Positions 13,519-20,969 are shown, numbered from the stretch's first letter. The stretch is 23,342 nucleotides of DNA from UBA5314 sp964635975 (GCA_964635975.1 CAZWPO010000034.1:1-23342); one strand, 5' to 3'. The notes: a model not told the origin generated them from the letters alone. Program-made: numbers and translations.

Positions 13519-15948
13519 TTATGGCTTGTTTTTCTTGCTGTTGCTTACTTTATCTGTTATCTGATGATCTGACAGAGGGCAGGCTGGAGGCGGCAGTTGC
13601 CCTGCCGGCAGGGTTATATACTGAATGTATTCAGGTGAGCAGCCTCCACGCTGCGGCACATGAGCAATGTTGGCGCTATAGATGGCCCCCCCGTGCCGGG
13701 GATCACGGCATATAGCTATCTGGTTCCCGAAGAGAGTCGCTGCTGAAGGACTGGTATGGATATCGCAGGTCTCTACAGGAACGCTCTCTTTGTCAGAACT
13801 AGTGCCAGTCTGGTTAATTACCATAGAACGGAGCTCGGGATTGGGACAAAAACGTCCAGCTAGTTTCCCTGAAATCGGACAGATGTAAACCATCTGGTGA
13901 ATATCGCAGATCTCTTGAGGAGCTGAACCAGTCAGGCAGTAGTCGCTGATTATATCATCTTGAGGACAATTTGCCGAAGGCAACTTTCCAGACTTGGAGC
14001 AGACGCTTGCCGAAGTTATTTTTGCTGGCATGGGACTAAAACTGGTGTCACCACCGCGTTTATGTGCCGTAGTCAACAATTCGCGAAAGAGGGGCGCGGG
14101 CCAGGATCCACCATAGATATGATTCATGCTGTAATCCTGGCGGTCATATCCCATCCATACAGCGCATGAATATTCAGGTGTGAAGCCACAGAACCAGGAA
14201 TTGGCGTACTCTTCAGAGGTCCCGGTTTTCCCGGCTGTGGGAACGTTTGGCACCTGCGCTTTGGCGCCGGTCCCAGCCTGGACCACGGTCTGCATCATAT
14301 TGGTCATCATCCAGGAGGTTTGTTCGGACATGACCCTTTTGTATTCGGGTTTAAACGAATAGATGACGGTTCCGTCTGCATCTTCAATTTTGTCTATAAG
14401 GTGGGGTTTTATATAGACTCCGTCATTAGCTATTGCGCCATATGCGGCAGCCATTTGCACAGGAGTGGCACCATGGGTCAGTCCTCCCAGGGCCAGCGGT
14501 GCAAGCCCCATATCATTGACGCTGGGCGCATCTATTAACTCCAGGCCCAAGTTCCTTCCAAAATCAAAAGAGTATTGAATACCTACTTTTTCTAATAGCT
14601 GAACAGCATATGTGTTGATCGAGTATTGCACAGCAGTGCGCATGGGGATATATCCCCGATAAACCCCGTCATAGTTTTTCGGCGACCATACCGAATTTCC
14701 TACTTTTATTGATAAGGGGGAATCGTTAAGAGTATAAAAGACCGGCAGACCCTGTTCCAAAGCTGGAGAGTAAACGGTAAGCGGTTTTATACACGATCCG
14801 GGCTGGCGATAAGCGCTGGTTGCCCGGTTGAATCCACGCTGGCGTTCGTATTTGCGTCCGCCCATTAGAGATTTGACCTCACCTGTCTTATGGTCTATCA
14901 CGGTCATGGCTGATTCAACCGTAAGGCCGCCTTTGCTTTCATTGGGGAAGTATTTAGACTGGCTGTAGAGCTTCTCTGCTTGCAGCTGCAGTGAAGAATC
15001 CATCGTAGTATATATTTTCAATCCAGCTCGATAAATGGCAGCATTGGGATCATCATAAGTCTTGAGATCTTTGATGATCTCAATCGCTTCATCTATAACA
15101 GCATCAGTATAGTATCCGTATGTAGTGTTGCCAGTAGATACTTTATTGTTGAACTTGATCTGGCTATTATAAGCCTTGTCGGCAGCATCCTGTGAGATAT
15201 ATCCGCAGCTAACCATATTGTTCAAGACCAGCTTCTGACGATTTTTCGCCCTGTCCAAATACTTGAAAGGATCATAAGTATTTGGAGCCTGTGGCAATCC
15301 TGCCAGCAGAGATGCTTCAGCCAGAGTCAAGCTTTCGACTCCGTGACCAAAATATGTGGTTGAAGCAGCTTCAACACCATAAGCGCCCGAGCCGAAATAG
15401 ATTTTGTTGAGATACATGACCATAATTTCATCTTTAGAGTAAAGCGCTTCTAGCTTGAAAGCCAAAATTATTTCTCTTATCTTTCGCATCCAATCTTTCT
15501 GAGAGGTCAAAAATGCCTGGCGGGCCAACTGCTGTGTAATAGTACTGGCCCCCTGGCTTTTATCTCCGGACTGAAAGTTTACCCACAGTGCACGCGCGAT
15601 GCCTTTGAAGTTCACGCCATGATGTTCGTAAAAATCCTGGTCCTCAATAGAAATAAAAGCATTGACCAGGTCTTTAGGGACTTTATCGAGTGTGATTTCA
15701 GTACGGTTTTCCTCAGCATGAAGATTGGCTACCAATTGGCCCTGATCGTCAAGCACTTGTGTTGTTTTAGCTCCACTCAGTTGTTCTGGATCCCACGCGG
15801 GCATTCCTAGAGCAGCGTATGTAACAACTCCTATAACTATAAATGTGACCATAAAAATAAATGCTATTGCCAGTGTTCTTATTCGTTTGGGGTCAAGTTT
15901 AAGCTTTTTTCTAGGCTTTTTGATAGACTGTGGTTCAACCTTGCTCAT
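13519..15948 (-). CDS. Class A penicillin-binding protein (PBP1A family), bifunctional
   Basis: The 809-aa protein has a basic cytoplasmic N-terminus (KKPRKKLKLDPKRIRT) and one membrane anchor (IAFIFMVTFIVIGVVTYAA). The GT51 glycosyltransferase domain follows with AFISIEDQDFYEHHG and GASTITQQLARQ. The transpeptidase domain shows active-site Ser in GSCIKP (SxxK), SIN in QYSINTYA and KTGTS. The C-terminal 150 residues are Cys-rich: ten cysteines in two related units of CxxSGKLxxxxC followed by a CDIH. The protein polymerises and cross-links peptidoglycan outside the membrane. ATG 15948 was chosen because AGGAGG (15961-15966) lies upstream, though 12 nt away; a GTG at 15987 is the alternative. 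It is divergent from tyrS. Confidence 0.95.
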   Translation of the reverse strand: MSKVEPQSIKKPRKKLKLDPKRIRTLAIAFIFMVTFIVIGVVTYAALGMPAWDPEQLSGAKTTQVLDDQGQLVANLHAEENRTEITLDKVPKDLVNAFISIEDQDFYEHHGVNFKGIARALWVNFQSGDKSQGASTITQQLARQAFLTSQKDWMRKIREIILAFKLEALYSKDEIMVMYLNKIYFGSGAYGVEAASTTYFGHGVESLTLAEASLLAGLPQAPNTYDPFKYLDRAKNRQKLVLNNMVSCGYISQDAADKAYNSQIKFNNKVSTGNTTYGYYTDAVIDEAIEIIKDLKTYDDPNAAIYRAGLKIYTTMDSSLQLQAEKLYSQSKYFPNESKGGLTVESAMTVIDHKTGEVKSLMGGRKYERQRGFNRATSAYRQPGSCIKPLTVYSPALEQGLPVFYTLNDSPLSIKVGNSVWSPKNYDGVYRGYIPMRTAVQYSINTYAVQLLEKVGIQYSFDFGRNLGLELIDAPSVNDMGLAPLALGGLTHGATPVQMAAAYGAIANDGVYIKPHLIDKIEDADGTVIYSFKPEYKRVMSEQTSWMMTNMMQTVVQAGTGAKAQVPNVPTAGKTGTSEEYANSWFCGFTPEYSCAVWMGYDRQDYSMNHIYGGSWPAPLFRELLTTAHKRGGDTSFSPMPAKITSASVCSKSGKLPSANCPQDDIISDYCLTGSAPQEICDIHQMVYICPISGKLAGRFCPNPELRSMVINQTGTSSDKESVPVETCDIHTSPSAATLFGNQIAICRDPRHGGAIYSANIAHVPQRGGCSPEYIQYITLPAGQLPPPACPLSDHQITDKVSNSKKNKP

Positions 15949-16046
15949 CTCGAAAGTCTTCCTCCTGGGTGTAATTGAACTAAACACCCCTAATTTGCGT
16001 TTTTAAAAGGCCTGATTATCTAGAATACGCTTCATTGCTCTAATTA

Positions 16047-16076
16047 TTGCACATACTCATTTTAGTGTGCTATTAT
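16047..16076 (+). promoter_or_regulatory. Candidate tyrS promoter
   Basis: TTGCAC (16047-16052) and TATTAT (16071-16076) are separated by 18 nt. The start would fall near 16083, giving a leader of only about 18 nt that holds the ribosome binding site. There is no room for a T-box. Confidence 0.45.
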
Positions 16077-16100
16077 TTTTTATGGCAAGGAGGTAATTTT

Positions 16101-17315
16101 GTGGCAAGTGACATAAAGAGGCAAGTAGAGGAGCAGATGGCCGTTATTCGCCGTGGAGTGGCCGAAATCGTCCCTGAAGGGGAGTTGAAAGATAAGCTTA
16201 TTAGCGCTATAAAGAAAGGTCGCCCATTGCGAATAAAGCTGGGCCTGGATCCCACTGCACCTGACATTCATCTTGGACACACTGTAGTACTGAATAAACT
16301 CCGCCAGTTCCAGGATTTAGGGCATGAAGTCCATTTAATAATTGGTGATTTTACTGGAAGAATAGGGGATCCCAGTGGCAAGTCGGAAACGCGTAAGCAG
16401 CTGAGCGAAGAAGAAGTTTTAGCCAATGCTGCGACTTATAAAGAACAGATTTTTAAGGTACTAGATCCTGATAAAACCATTATTCATTTCAACAGCACCT
16501 GGCTGATGCCGCTAAACTTCGTAGATGTGCTGGGATTAGCCGGGAAATATACGCTTGCCCGTATGCTTGAACGGGACGACTTCTCCAAACGCTACAAGGA
16601 AGGGCTGCCCATAGGTATACACGAGTTAATGTACCCGCTAATGCAGGGATACGATTCCGTCGAACTGCGCTCAGATGTGGAGCTTGGTGGGACCGATCAG
16701 AAGTTTAACCTGCTGGTTGGACGCAACTTGCTCAAGGAATACGGATTCGAACCCCAGGTGGCATTAATGATGCCTATTTTAGAAGGTACTGACGGGGTTC
16801 AAAAGATGAGCAAAAGTCTGGGTAATTACATAGGAGTCAATGACGATGCCTACGAGATGTTCGGAAAGACCATGTCGATACCCGATTCTCTAATCATCCG
16901 CTATTTTGAACTGCTTACCCGGGTCTCATTAGAAGAGGTTCGGACTCTGGATGAAGAAATGAAGGCTGGAAGGATTAATCCTCGCGACGTCAAGATGCGC
17001 CTGGCATGCGAGATTATTACGATGTACCACAGCGCTCAAGACGCCCAAAAAGCAAAGGAGAAATTTGAACTGGTTTTTTCAAGAAGAGATATTCCAGAAG
17101 ATATACCTGAAATTAAAGCAGTACCCGGCGAGGTGTGGCTGCCAAAATTCCTGGCCGACCACCAGATGGTTGATTCCACTAGTGATGGCCGACGTATGCT
17201 GCAGCAGGGGGCTGTAAAGATAGATGGTGAAAAACACCTGCAAGAAAACCTTGAAATCCATAACGGTATGGTTATACAAGTAGGCAAGCGCAAGTTTGCA
17301 CGAATAAAGGAATAA
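16101..17315 (+). CDS. tyrS: Tyrosyl-tRNA synthetase, TyrZ-like (KMSKS) type
   Basis: The 404-aa class I enzyme charges tRNA-Tyr with tyrosine in the cytoplasm. The HIGH motif appears as HLGH at residues 57-60 within GLDPTAPDIHLGHTVVL, and the second motif is an intact KMSKS at 235-239. The C-terminal 65 residues form an S4-like RNA-binding domain (RRMLQQGAVKIDGEKHLQEN). The full KMSKS and the PTAPDIHLGH segment place it with the TyrZ-like group rather than the KFGKT-type TyrS of Bacillus. The start is GTG 16101, with AAGGAGGT 6 nt upstream (16087-16094); the frame is open further upstream but without such a site. Unusually for Firmicutes tyrosyl synthetase genes, no T-box leader is present in the 152-nt divergent gap to the PBP gene. 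The 3' end runs into a structured duplicated-hairpin region. Confidence 0.95.
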   Translation: MASDIKRQVEEQMAVIRRGVAEIVPEGELKDKLISAIKKGRPLRIKLGLDPTAPDIHLGHTVVLNKLRQFQDLGHEVHLIIGDFTGRIGDPSGKSETRKQLSEEEVLANAATYKEQIFKVLDPDKTIIHFNSTWLMPLNFVDVLGLAGKYTLARMLERDDFSKRYKEGLPIGIHELMYPLMQGYDSVELRSDVELGGTDQKFNLLVGRNLLKEYGFEPQVALMMPILEGTDGVQKMSKSLGNYIGVNDDAYEMFGKTMSIPDSLIIRYFELLTRVSLEEVRTLDEEMKAGRINPRDVKMRLACEIITMYHSAQDAQKAKEKFELVFSRRDIPEDIPEIKAVPGEVWLPKFLADHQMVDSTSDGRRMLQQGAVKIDGEKHLQENLEIHNGMVIQVGKRKFARIKE

Positions 17316-17324
17316 ACATAAAAA

Positions 17325-17347
17325 GAGCCTGGCGCAATGCCAGGCTC
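17325..17347 (-). terminator. Left hairpin: terminator for leftward transcription
   Basis: A perfect 9-bp stem (GAGCCTGGC/GCCAGGCTC, 5-nt loop) is followed on the minus strand by TTTTTATG (17324-17317). It would stop the leftward transcript of the 81-aa gene only after it has crossed the whole insert. On the plus strand it lacks a T-run. Confidence 0.65.
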
Positions 17348-17465
17348 TCAGGGTGTCAAAGAAGTTGACACCCTGGCAGAGCGAGCAAAAAAGTCGAAGA
17401 TCAAGGAACAAACAAAGCCCGTGATTAAGGCGTATATGGAATACGTTGTACCCTTCGGGCACTAG
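17337..17465 (+). CDS. Possible 42-aa ORF inside the insert
   Basis: An ATG in the loop of the left hairpin opens a 42-codon frame ending at TAG 17463-17465. The peptide is strongly charged and helix-like (VKEVDTLAERAKKSKIKEQ, then KAYMEYVVPFGH), with a plausible codon pattern. There is no ribosome binding site, and the 5' end would be buried in hairpins. It could be a remnant of a longer protein from a decayed element, or chance. Confidence 0.2.
   Translation: MPGSQGVKEVDTLAERAKKSKIKEQTKPVIKAYMEYVVPFGH
17349..17375. repeat. Perfect 11-bp hairpin at the left inner edge of the insert
   Basis: CAGGGTGTCAA (17349-17359) and TTGACACCCTG (17365-17375) are perfectly complementary around AGAAG. 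The hairpin begins at the proposed left end of the insert, a place where element ends often carry such structure. Confidence 0.7.
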
Positions 17466-17552
17466 AATCTCATTTCGCTGTGCTCAACAAATAAGGTTGA
17501 TTGAGCGGGCTTTGTGCAGTGACACAGATATTCGGCTTTTATGACGGTCTGA

Positions 17553-17580
17553 GAGCCTGGCGTAATGCCAGGCTCTTTTA
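17553..17580 (+). terminator. Right hairpin: terminator for tyrS
   Basis: A 9-bp perfect stem (17553-17561 with 17567-17575) is followed by TTTTATG. It is the first plus-strand hairpin with a T-run after tyrS, 240 nt beyond its stop, so the tyrS mRNA would carry the whole structured insert as 3' UTR. The T-run overlaps the stop codon of the convergent 81-aa gene. Confidence 0.75.
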
Positions 17581-17823
17581 TGCTCTAACCGTGTTTAAAG
17601 CACGTTCCATTTCATCCAGGTGGCCCTCAAAGAATATAGCATAGCCTTTAATATTTGGATATTCCAGTGATATCATCTTGATAAAAGTGAAGCCCAGATC
17701 CTCCAAAACCGGCCTATCGGTAGCACGCAATATTTTTAAGTAACGGTCATCGATTTTACGCGCAGTACAGTAAATATCTTTGCCTTTGGCATTGGATAAA
17801 GTGGTAGCGACCAGAGTACGCAT
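17578..17823 (-). CDS. Small hypothetical protein (81 aa)
   Basis: I do not recognise a family. The product is soluble, opens with MRTLVATTLSNAKGKDIYC, and has an alternating strand/helix pattern with a conserved-looking LGFTFIKMISLEYPNIKGY and a C-terminal amphipathic helix (HLDEMERALNTV). The size and pattern would suit a small ferredoxin-like alpha/beta fold, but that is a guess. ATG 17823 is preceded by GGAGGG (17829-17834) at 5 nt, which is better than starts further upstream. Its stop codon overlaps the T-run of the tyrS terminator. The glycosyltransferase gene ends 132 nt upstream on the same strand. Confidence 0.65.
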   Translation of the reverse strand: MRTLVATTLSNAKGKDIYCTARKIDDRYLKILRATDRPVLEDLGFTFIKMISLEYPNIKGYAIFFEGHLDEMERALNTVRA

Positions 17824-17955
17824 GCACACCCTCCGTTCTTTCTTTTCTAAAGCCTGCCAATAGAGCAGCAATTATTATTGTAACCAACAGATTTGTTTTG
17901 AGCAATATTTATTGCTTTTCAATTATCATGCCCAGGATGTCGGCTTTATTTCACT

Positions 17956-18708
17956 TCACCTTCCTGTTTTAGTCTGATGGCATGATTCCCTTTTTATTAA
18001 AGAAAGGAAATCGGTTGTTTTTGTAATGATTTGGCAGCCGCTGTTCAGATAGGTGCGATCATCCAGTTGATAGGTATGGAAATTCTGAGCAGCGTGCCTA
18101 ATAGTGGCGTATTCAAAACGGCTGCCGGAGTAAATCTTGTAACCCGATTCAAGGCAGGCCTTTTGAAACTCAGTATCCTCACCATAAGTTAAATTTGGGA
18201 ATTTTACTCGATGAAAGACATCTTTGTTTATGAGCATAGAAGCCCCAACTACCAGGGGCGTGTATTGATATTCCAGGTCAGAGCAGCAGAGAGCCAGAGT
18301 AGACAGAGCAGAGAAATAAACAAAACGGCATAGTTTACCCACCACCTCGGCTTTACTGACGATATGTGTGCGGGTAGCATCACTTAAATACTGGGCTGTA
18401 TAGCAATCATCATCATCAAACTTGGCAATTAGTCCGTAATTGGCTTTGCAAACGGCGAAGTTATAGCATTCACCCAATGAGATATCTTCATCCAACTGGA
18501 ATACTCTGATATCGCTATGCATCTTTACGCTCGATTTCCAATCAGCCAGGACCAGATTATTGTTGTTGAGTATGACTATGAGTTCTTTGTTCGGATAATC
18601 CTGCCCGAGGTAGTTGTTCAGGATGCGTTCCATAAAATCTACCCGGTGGGTCGAAGTTATAACCGTTACCCCGGGCGCAGCAGTTGATTGGCTAAATAAG
18701 GTGTTCAT
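17956..18708 (-). CDS. Family 2 glycosyltransferase
   Basis: The 250-aa protein has the GT-A core of GT2 enzymes. It starts with GVTVITSTHRVDFMERILNN, continues with YPNKELIVILNNN, then the metal/nucleotide-sugar site AKFDDDD (Asp98-101), a GASMLINKDVF acceptor-side strand and a YGEDTEFQ motif near residue 175 that matches the ED catalytic-base region. It probably transfers a sugar from a nucleotide donor to a cell-surface acceptor; donor and acceptor are unknown. No membrane segment is visible. ATG 18708 has AGGAG 8 nt upstream (18717-18721). It is divergent from the DNRLRE-like surface protein gene, and the 175-bp gap is A/T-rich with short palindromes such as AAGGCCTT (18863-18870). Confidence 0.88.
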   Translation of the reverse strand: MNTLFSQSTAAPGVTVITSTHRVDFMERILNNYLGQDYPNKELIVILNNNNLVLADWKSSVKMHSDIRVFQLDEDISLGECYNFAVCKANYGLIAKFDDDDCYTAQYLSDATRTHIVSKAEVVGKLCRFVYFSALSTLALCCSDLEYQYTPLVVGASMLINKDVFHRVKFPNLTYGEDTEFQKACLESGYKIYSGSRFEYATIRHAAQNFHTYQLDDRTYLNSGCQIITKTTDFLSLIKRESCHQTKTGR

Positions 18709-18883
18709 AAAAGCAACTCCTGTAAATGAAAGATAATCCTGGTATTAATGTATATTAAAACCGCCAAATGAATGTGAATGGTAAGCTAGGAATAATAATC
18801 CCCTGGTGGGCTCAGACACCAAACAATCAGCTTTAGAATATGCATATTTATAGAAGATATAAAAGGCCTTATATAACGGCGAA

Positions 18884-19438
18884 GTGCTTTTGAGAGGAGT
18901 AAAGAATATCAGCTGGGAGATAGTTTATCCTGATATGGATGCACACGTATCACAATATTATCAAGACCGGAGCTTCTATGGAGGAGCCCAGGGAATACTA
19001 TTCTGCGGGCAATATAGTGGCCAGGGAGATGCTTATCGAAGCTATATTCGCTTCTCATTGCGGAATCTGAATTTATTGATGACGCCCCGGCGGCAAGCAT
19101 TTTTACGGTTGTTCATATATCGAAATGAAATCCCGGGTAGAGCGATAGAATATGAGGCAGGTTTGGTTTCAGCCAGGTGGACGGCTCAAAACCTTAGTTG
19201 GCGGAGCCAACCGGATTATTATACGGATCACTGGGTAAGATTCCTGGTCCCAGCAGGATGGCTAGGATTCATGCTGGTTGATGTAACTCGACTAATTGCT
19301 CATTGGGCTAATGGCGAACACCCTAATTATGGATTAGTCATCAAAGGTGACGAATTCAGCACTAGCTTTATAGCCTTCCATGGAGGGAAGTATCCTTATA
19401 GAAATACGGTACCAGCTATTTTGGTCGAAGGAGATTAA
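18884..19438 (+). CDS. DNRLRE/CBM96-like surface domain protein
   Basis: The product resembles a single DNRLRE-type beta-sandwich. It has an early DAHVSQYYQDRSFYGG repeat-like strand, SYIRFSLRNL, AFLRLFIYRN, the WTAQNLSWRSQPDYY segment, DVTRLIAHWANGEHPNYGLVIKG and FHGGKYPY near the end. Such domains occur in bacterial surface and spore-associated proteins, and no signal peptide is visible here. The start is uncertain. GTG 18884 has no ribosome binding site, while AGAGGAG (18893-18899) sits 8 nt upstream of an ATC at 18908, after which the protein would begin just before EIVYPDMDA, where homologous domains usually begin. A non-AUG start or a mutated ATG is possible. The gene is divergent from the glycosyltransferase. 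Confidence 0.75.
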   Translation: MLLRGVKNISWEIVYPDMDAHVSQYYQDRSFYGGAQGILFCGQYSGQGDAYRSYIRFSLRNLNLLMTPRRQAFLRLFIYRNEIPGRAIEYEAGLVSARWTAQNLSWRSQPDYYTDHWVRFLVPAGWLGFMLVDVTRLIAHWANGEHPNYGLVIKGDEFSTSFIAFHGGKYPYRNTVPAILVEGD

Positions 19439-19465
19439 AATTAAAGATAATGGTCATAACAGTAA

Positions 19466-19494
19466 AGAATAGCCGGGTTTTACCCGGCTATTCT
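19466..19494. terminator. Terminator hairpin between convergent DNRLRE protein and amidohydrolase genes
   Basis: A perfect 13-bp stem (AGAATAGCCGGGT, 19466-19478, with ACCCGGCTATTCT, 19482-19494) closes a 3-nt loop. It lies between the stops at 19438 and 19520. The T content after it is modest on both strands (TTTACTGTTATG on the minus side), so it may serve mainly as a transcript end barrier. Confidence 0.7.
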
Positions 19495-19519
19495 AGATAA
19501 GTCTAAGATTTGATCGGGC

Positions 19520-20488
19520 TCAACGTATTCTGGGAAATAGTCGCAGGGCGTTTTCACGTTCAATGGCTTTTAAAGCTTCGGGACTGAATCCTTCATAATC
19601 GTTGAGACCTTTTGTTGTTGCCGCAACCGCAAAAGGCCAAACATAAGGATGGTCGCTGCCAAAGAGTATTTGTGAGGTATTTATAATTGCGTCCATGCAT
19701 CGGAAATTAGCATCAAAACCAACTAGGGCGGTATCATAGTAAAATCTGTTGAGATAATAATATATGTCCTTCACCATTTTTATTTCTATCGTAGGAATCA
19801 TCTGCAATGTCAGTGACAATCTACCGGCTACTATTGGCAGAATCCCTCCGCCATGAGAAAGTATAAAATTGATGTCGCCATATCTATCCATAGTCCCGTT
19901 AATCATAAGTGAAACTGCGGTTCTTGCAGTATCCAGAGGAACATCCATGCAGGCAGGCGGGAGCATCCAATGGCTGCAATCCAATCCAGGGGGCACAGTA
20001 GGATGAAAATAGACCGTACATTTGCGGCGGTTTAACTCAAAAAGCAAATCATCATAATAAGGGTCGCCCAGGTAACGTCCTTCATAACTTGTCAGGAGCC
20101 AAACACCGTCCATTTTTAAAACATCCAGGGCATATTCTAGTTCCTTCAATGCACTATCAATATCTGGAAGAGGTAGGGTGGCAAAAGCACCAAAGCGGGT
20201 GGGATAGCTTCGTACCAGATCTGCGGACAGTTCATTAGTTTCGCGGGCCAGCATTCGGGCAAAGTCAAGCGCATCCGGGAGTGGTTTAAAATAAACTCCC
20301 GGTGCCCCCACCGAGGTTATAGCTGTGGCGATACCATTCTCGTCCATCAGTTTAATAGTCGATTCGGGATCCCAATTAGGGAAAGCGACACCTAGAGCGG
20401 CACCGATACCCTTGTCAGCCAGCATCTGAACATATTTCTTGTGAATTGCATGATTGTGAACGTCGATTTTGCTTACCTCGATTTTCAT
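19520..20488 (-). CDS. Amidohydrolase_2 (ACMSD-like) family protein, probable decarboxylase or hydrolase
   Basis: The 322-aa TIM-barrel protein has the metal ligands of the ACMSD subgroup of amidohydrolases. These are HxH at residues 11-13 (DVHNH), His in TVYFHPTVPP, His in ILSHGGG and Asp in LFGSDHPYVWP. Known members are non-oxidative decarboxylases such as ACMSD and gamma-resorcylate decarboxylase, with some hydrolases; the substrate here is not evident. No partner genes for aromatic degradation are nearby. ATG 20488 follows an in-frame TAG directly upstream, so no longer start exists; AAGGAG (20501-20506) lies 12 nt away, a little far. The 207 nt upstream holds the terminator of the tRNA pair and no gene that I can see. 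Confidence 0.88.
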   Translation of the reverse strand: MKIEVSKIDVHNHAIHKKYVQMLADKGIGAALGVAFPNWDPESTIKLMDENGIATAITSVGAPGVYFKPLPDALDFARMLARETNELSADLVRSYPTRFGAFATLPLPDIDSALKELEYALDVLKMDGVWLLTSYEGRYLGDPYYDDLLFELNRRKCTVYFHPTVPPGLDCSHWMLPPACMDVPLDTARTAVSLMINGTMDRYGDINFILSHGGGILPIVAGRLSLTLQMIPTIEIKMVKDIYYYLNRFYYDTALVGFDANFRCMDAIINTSQILFGSDHPYVWPFAVAATTKGLNDYEGFSPEALKAIERENALRLFPRIR

Positions 20489-20650
20489 CTAATAAACCCA
20501 CTCCTTCGATAATTGTATAAGTCTATGTTTCTCATTTAATGATTAAAGTCCTCTGGCAATAATGTGGGTATCGTTAGATTTCAATATGTTTGGGAGTACG
20601 CGATATGAGCTTCGACTGGAAATATTCCTGTTGAGCTTTATCAGAAAATA

Positions 20651-20675
20651 AAATAACCGGGAGTTCCGGTTATTT
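20651..20675 (-). terminator. Terminator of the tRNA-Gln/tRNA-Glu transcript
   Basis: A perfect 10-bp stem (AAATAACCGG/CCGGTTATTT, 5-nt loop) is followed on the minus strand by TATTTTCTG. It is about 20 nt past the CCA end of tRNA-Glu. Confidence 0.8.
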
Positions 20676-20695
20676 CAAATTTATTAAAGTTCACA

Positions 20696-20771
20696 TGGTA
20701 GCCCCTAGGGGAATCGAACCCCTGTCTCCGCCGTGAGAGGGCGGCATCCTAGGCCGCTAGACGAAGGGGCC
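20696..20771 (-). tRNA. tRNA-Glu (anticodon CTC)
   Basis: The 76-nt gene includes an encoded CCA. The acceptor arms are GGCCCCT and AGGGGCT, with G1 opposite T72 instead of the usual G-C. The D arm has TCTAGCGGCCTAGG, and the anticodon stem CCGCC/GGCGG encloses CTCTCAC, giving anticodon CTC. The T arm is CAGGG-TTCGATT-CCCCT-like. It starts 1 nt after tRNA-Gln ends and shares its promoter and terminator. Confidence 0.96.
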
Positions 20772-20772
20772 A

Positions 20773-20846
20773 TGGCAGCCGGTCAAGGATTCGAACCCTG
20801 ACGAACTGATCCAGAGTCAGTCGTGCTACCGTTACACCAACCGGCT
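20773..20846 (-). tRNA. tRNA-Gln (anticodon CTG)
   Basis: The 74-nt gene includes an encoded CCA. The acceptor arms are AGCCGGT and ACCGGCT with discriminator G73. The anticodon stem ACTGA/TCAGT encloses CTCTGGA, giving CTG. The T stem CAGGG/CCTTG contains one G-T pair, and the T loop is TTCGAAT. It is the first gene of a two-tRNA transcript starting from a consensus promoter about 30 nt upstream. Confidence 0.96.
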
Positions 20847-20877
20847 GAATTACGGGCACATAACCCGCGCGATAATC

Positions 20878-20906
20878 ATTATAATACAGGCCTAAATACT
20901 TGTCAA
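20878..20906 (-). promoter_or_regulatory. Consensus sigma-A promoter for the tRNA pair
   Basis: Perfect TTGACA (20906-20901) and perfect TATAAT (20883-20878) are separated by exactly 17 nt, with a start near 20871, about 25 nt before tRNA-Gln. It gives the tRNAs transcription independent of gltX, whose stop is 64 nt upstream. Confidence 0.9.
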
Positions 20907-20969
20907 AGGGTTTAAGCAGCAGCGCTTATTATTATGTGTGCAAGGGCAATGGTTTTATTTTTAATCCAT

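Larger units (their letters stand above)
17317..17582. mobile_element. Structured segment: terminator hairpin duplicated around a 205-bp insert
   Basis: Two nearly identical hairpins bracket this stretch: 17325-17347 and 17553-17575. Both have arms GAGCCTGGC/GCCAGGCTC, with loops GCAAT and GTAAT, so 22 of 23 nt match in direct orientation. The outer flanks are mirror images (CATAAAAA before the left, TTTTATG after the right). Joining the left flank to one hairpin and the right flank restores a single bidirectional terminator. The 205 bp between them (17348-17552) begin TCAGGGTGTC and end GACGGTCTGA, an imperfect 7/10 inverted repeat. The insert contains further pairings: a perfect 11-bp hairpin (17349-17375), an ACAAAGCCCG/CGGGCTTTGT pair (17411-17420, 17507-17516) and a CGTAT/ATACG hairpin. 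An insertion-with-duplication origin is inferred; a structured RNA is the alternative. Confidence 0.45.

Noticed and set aside
15949..16100. T-box leader for tyrS
   Set aside because: The gap is only 152 nt, has no T-box motif or terminator/antiterminator pair, and the best promoter leaves a leader of about 18 nt.
17079..17462. 127-aa minus-strand open frame at the end of tyrS
   Set aside because: It is antisense to the S4 domain of tyrS and to the structured insert, with no ribosome binding site or domain.
17317..17582. CRISPR repeats
   Set aside because: There are only two copies of the hairpin, with no regular spacers and no cas genes in the window.
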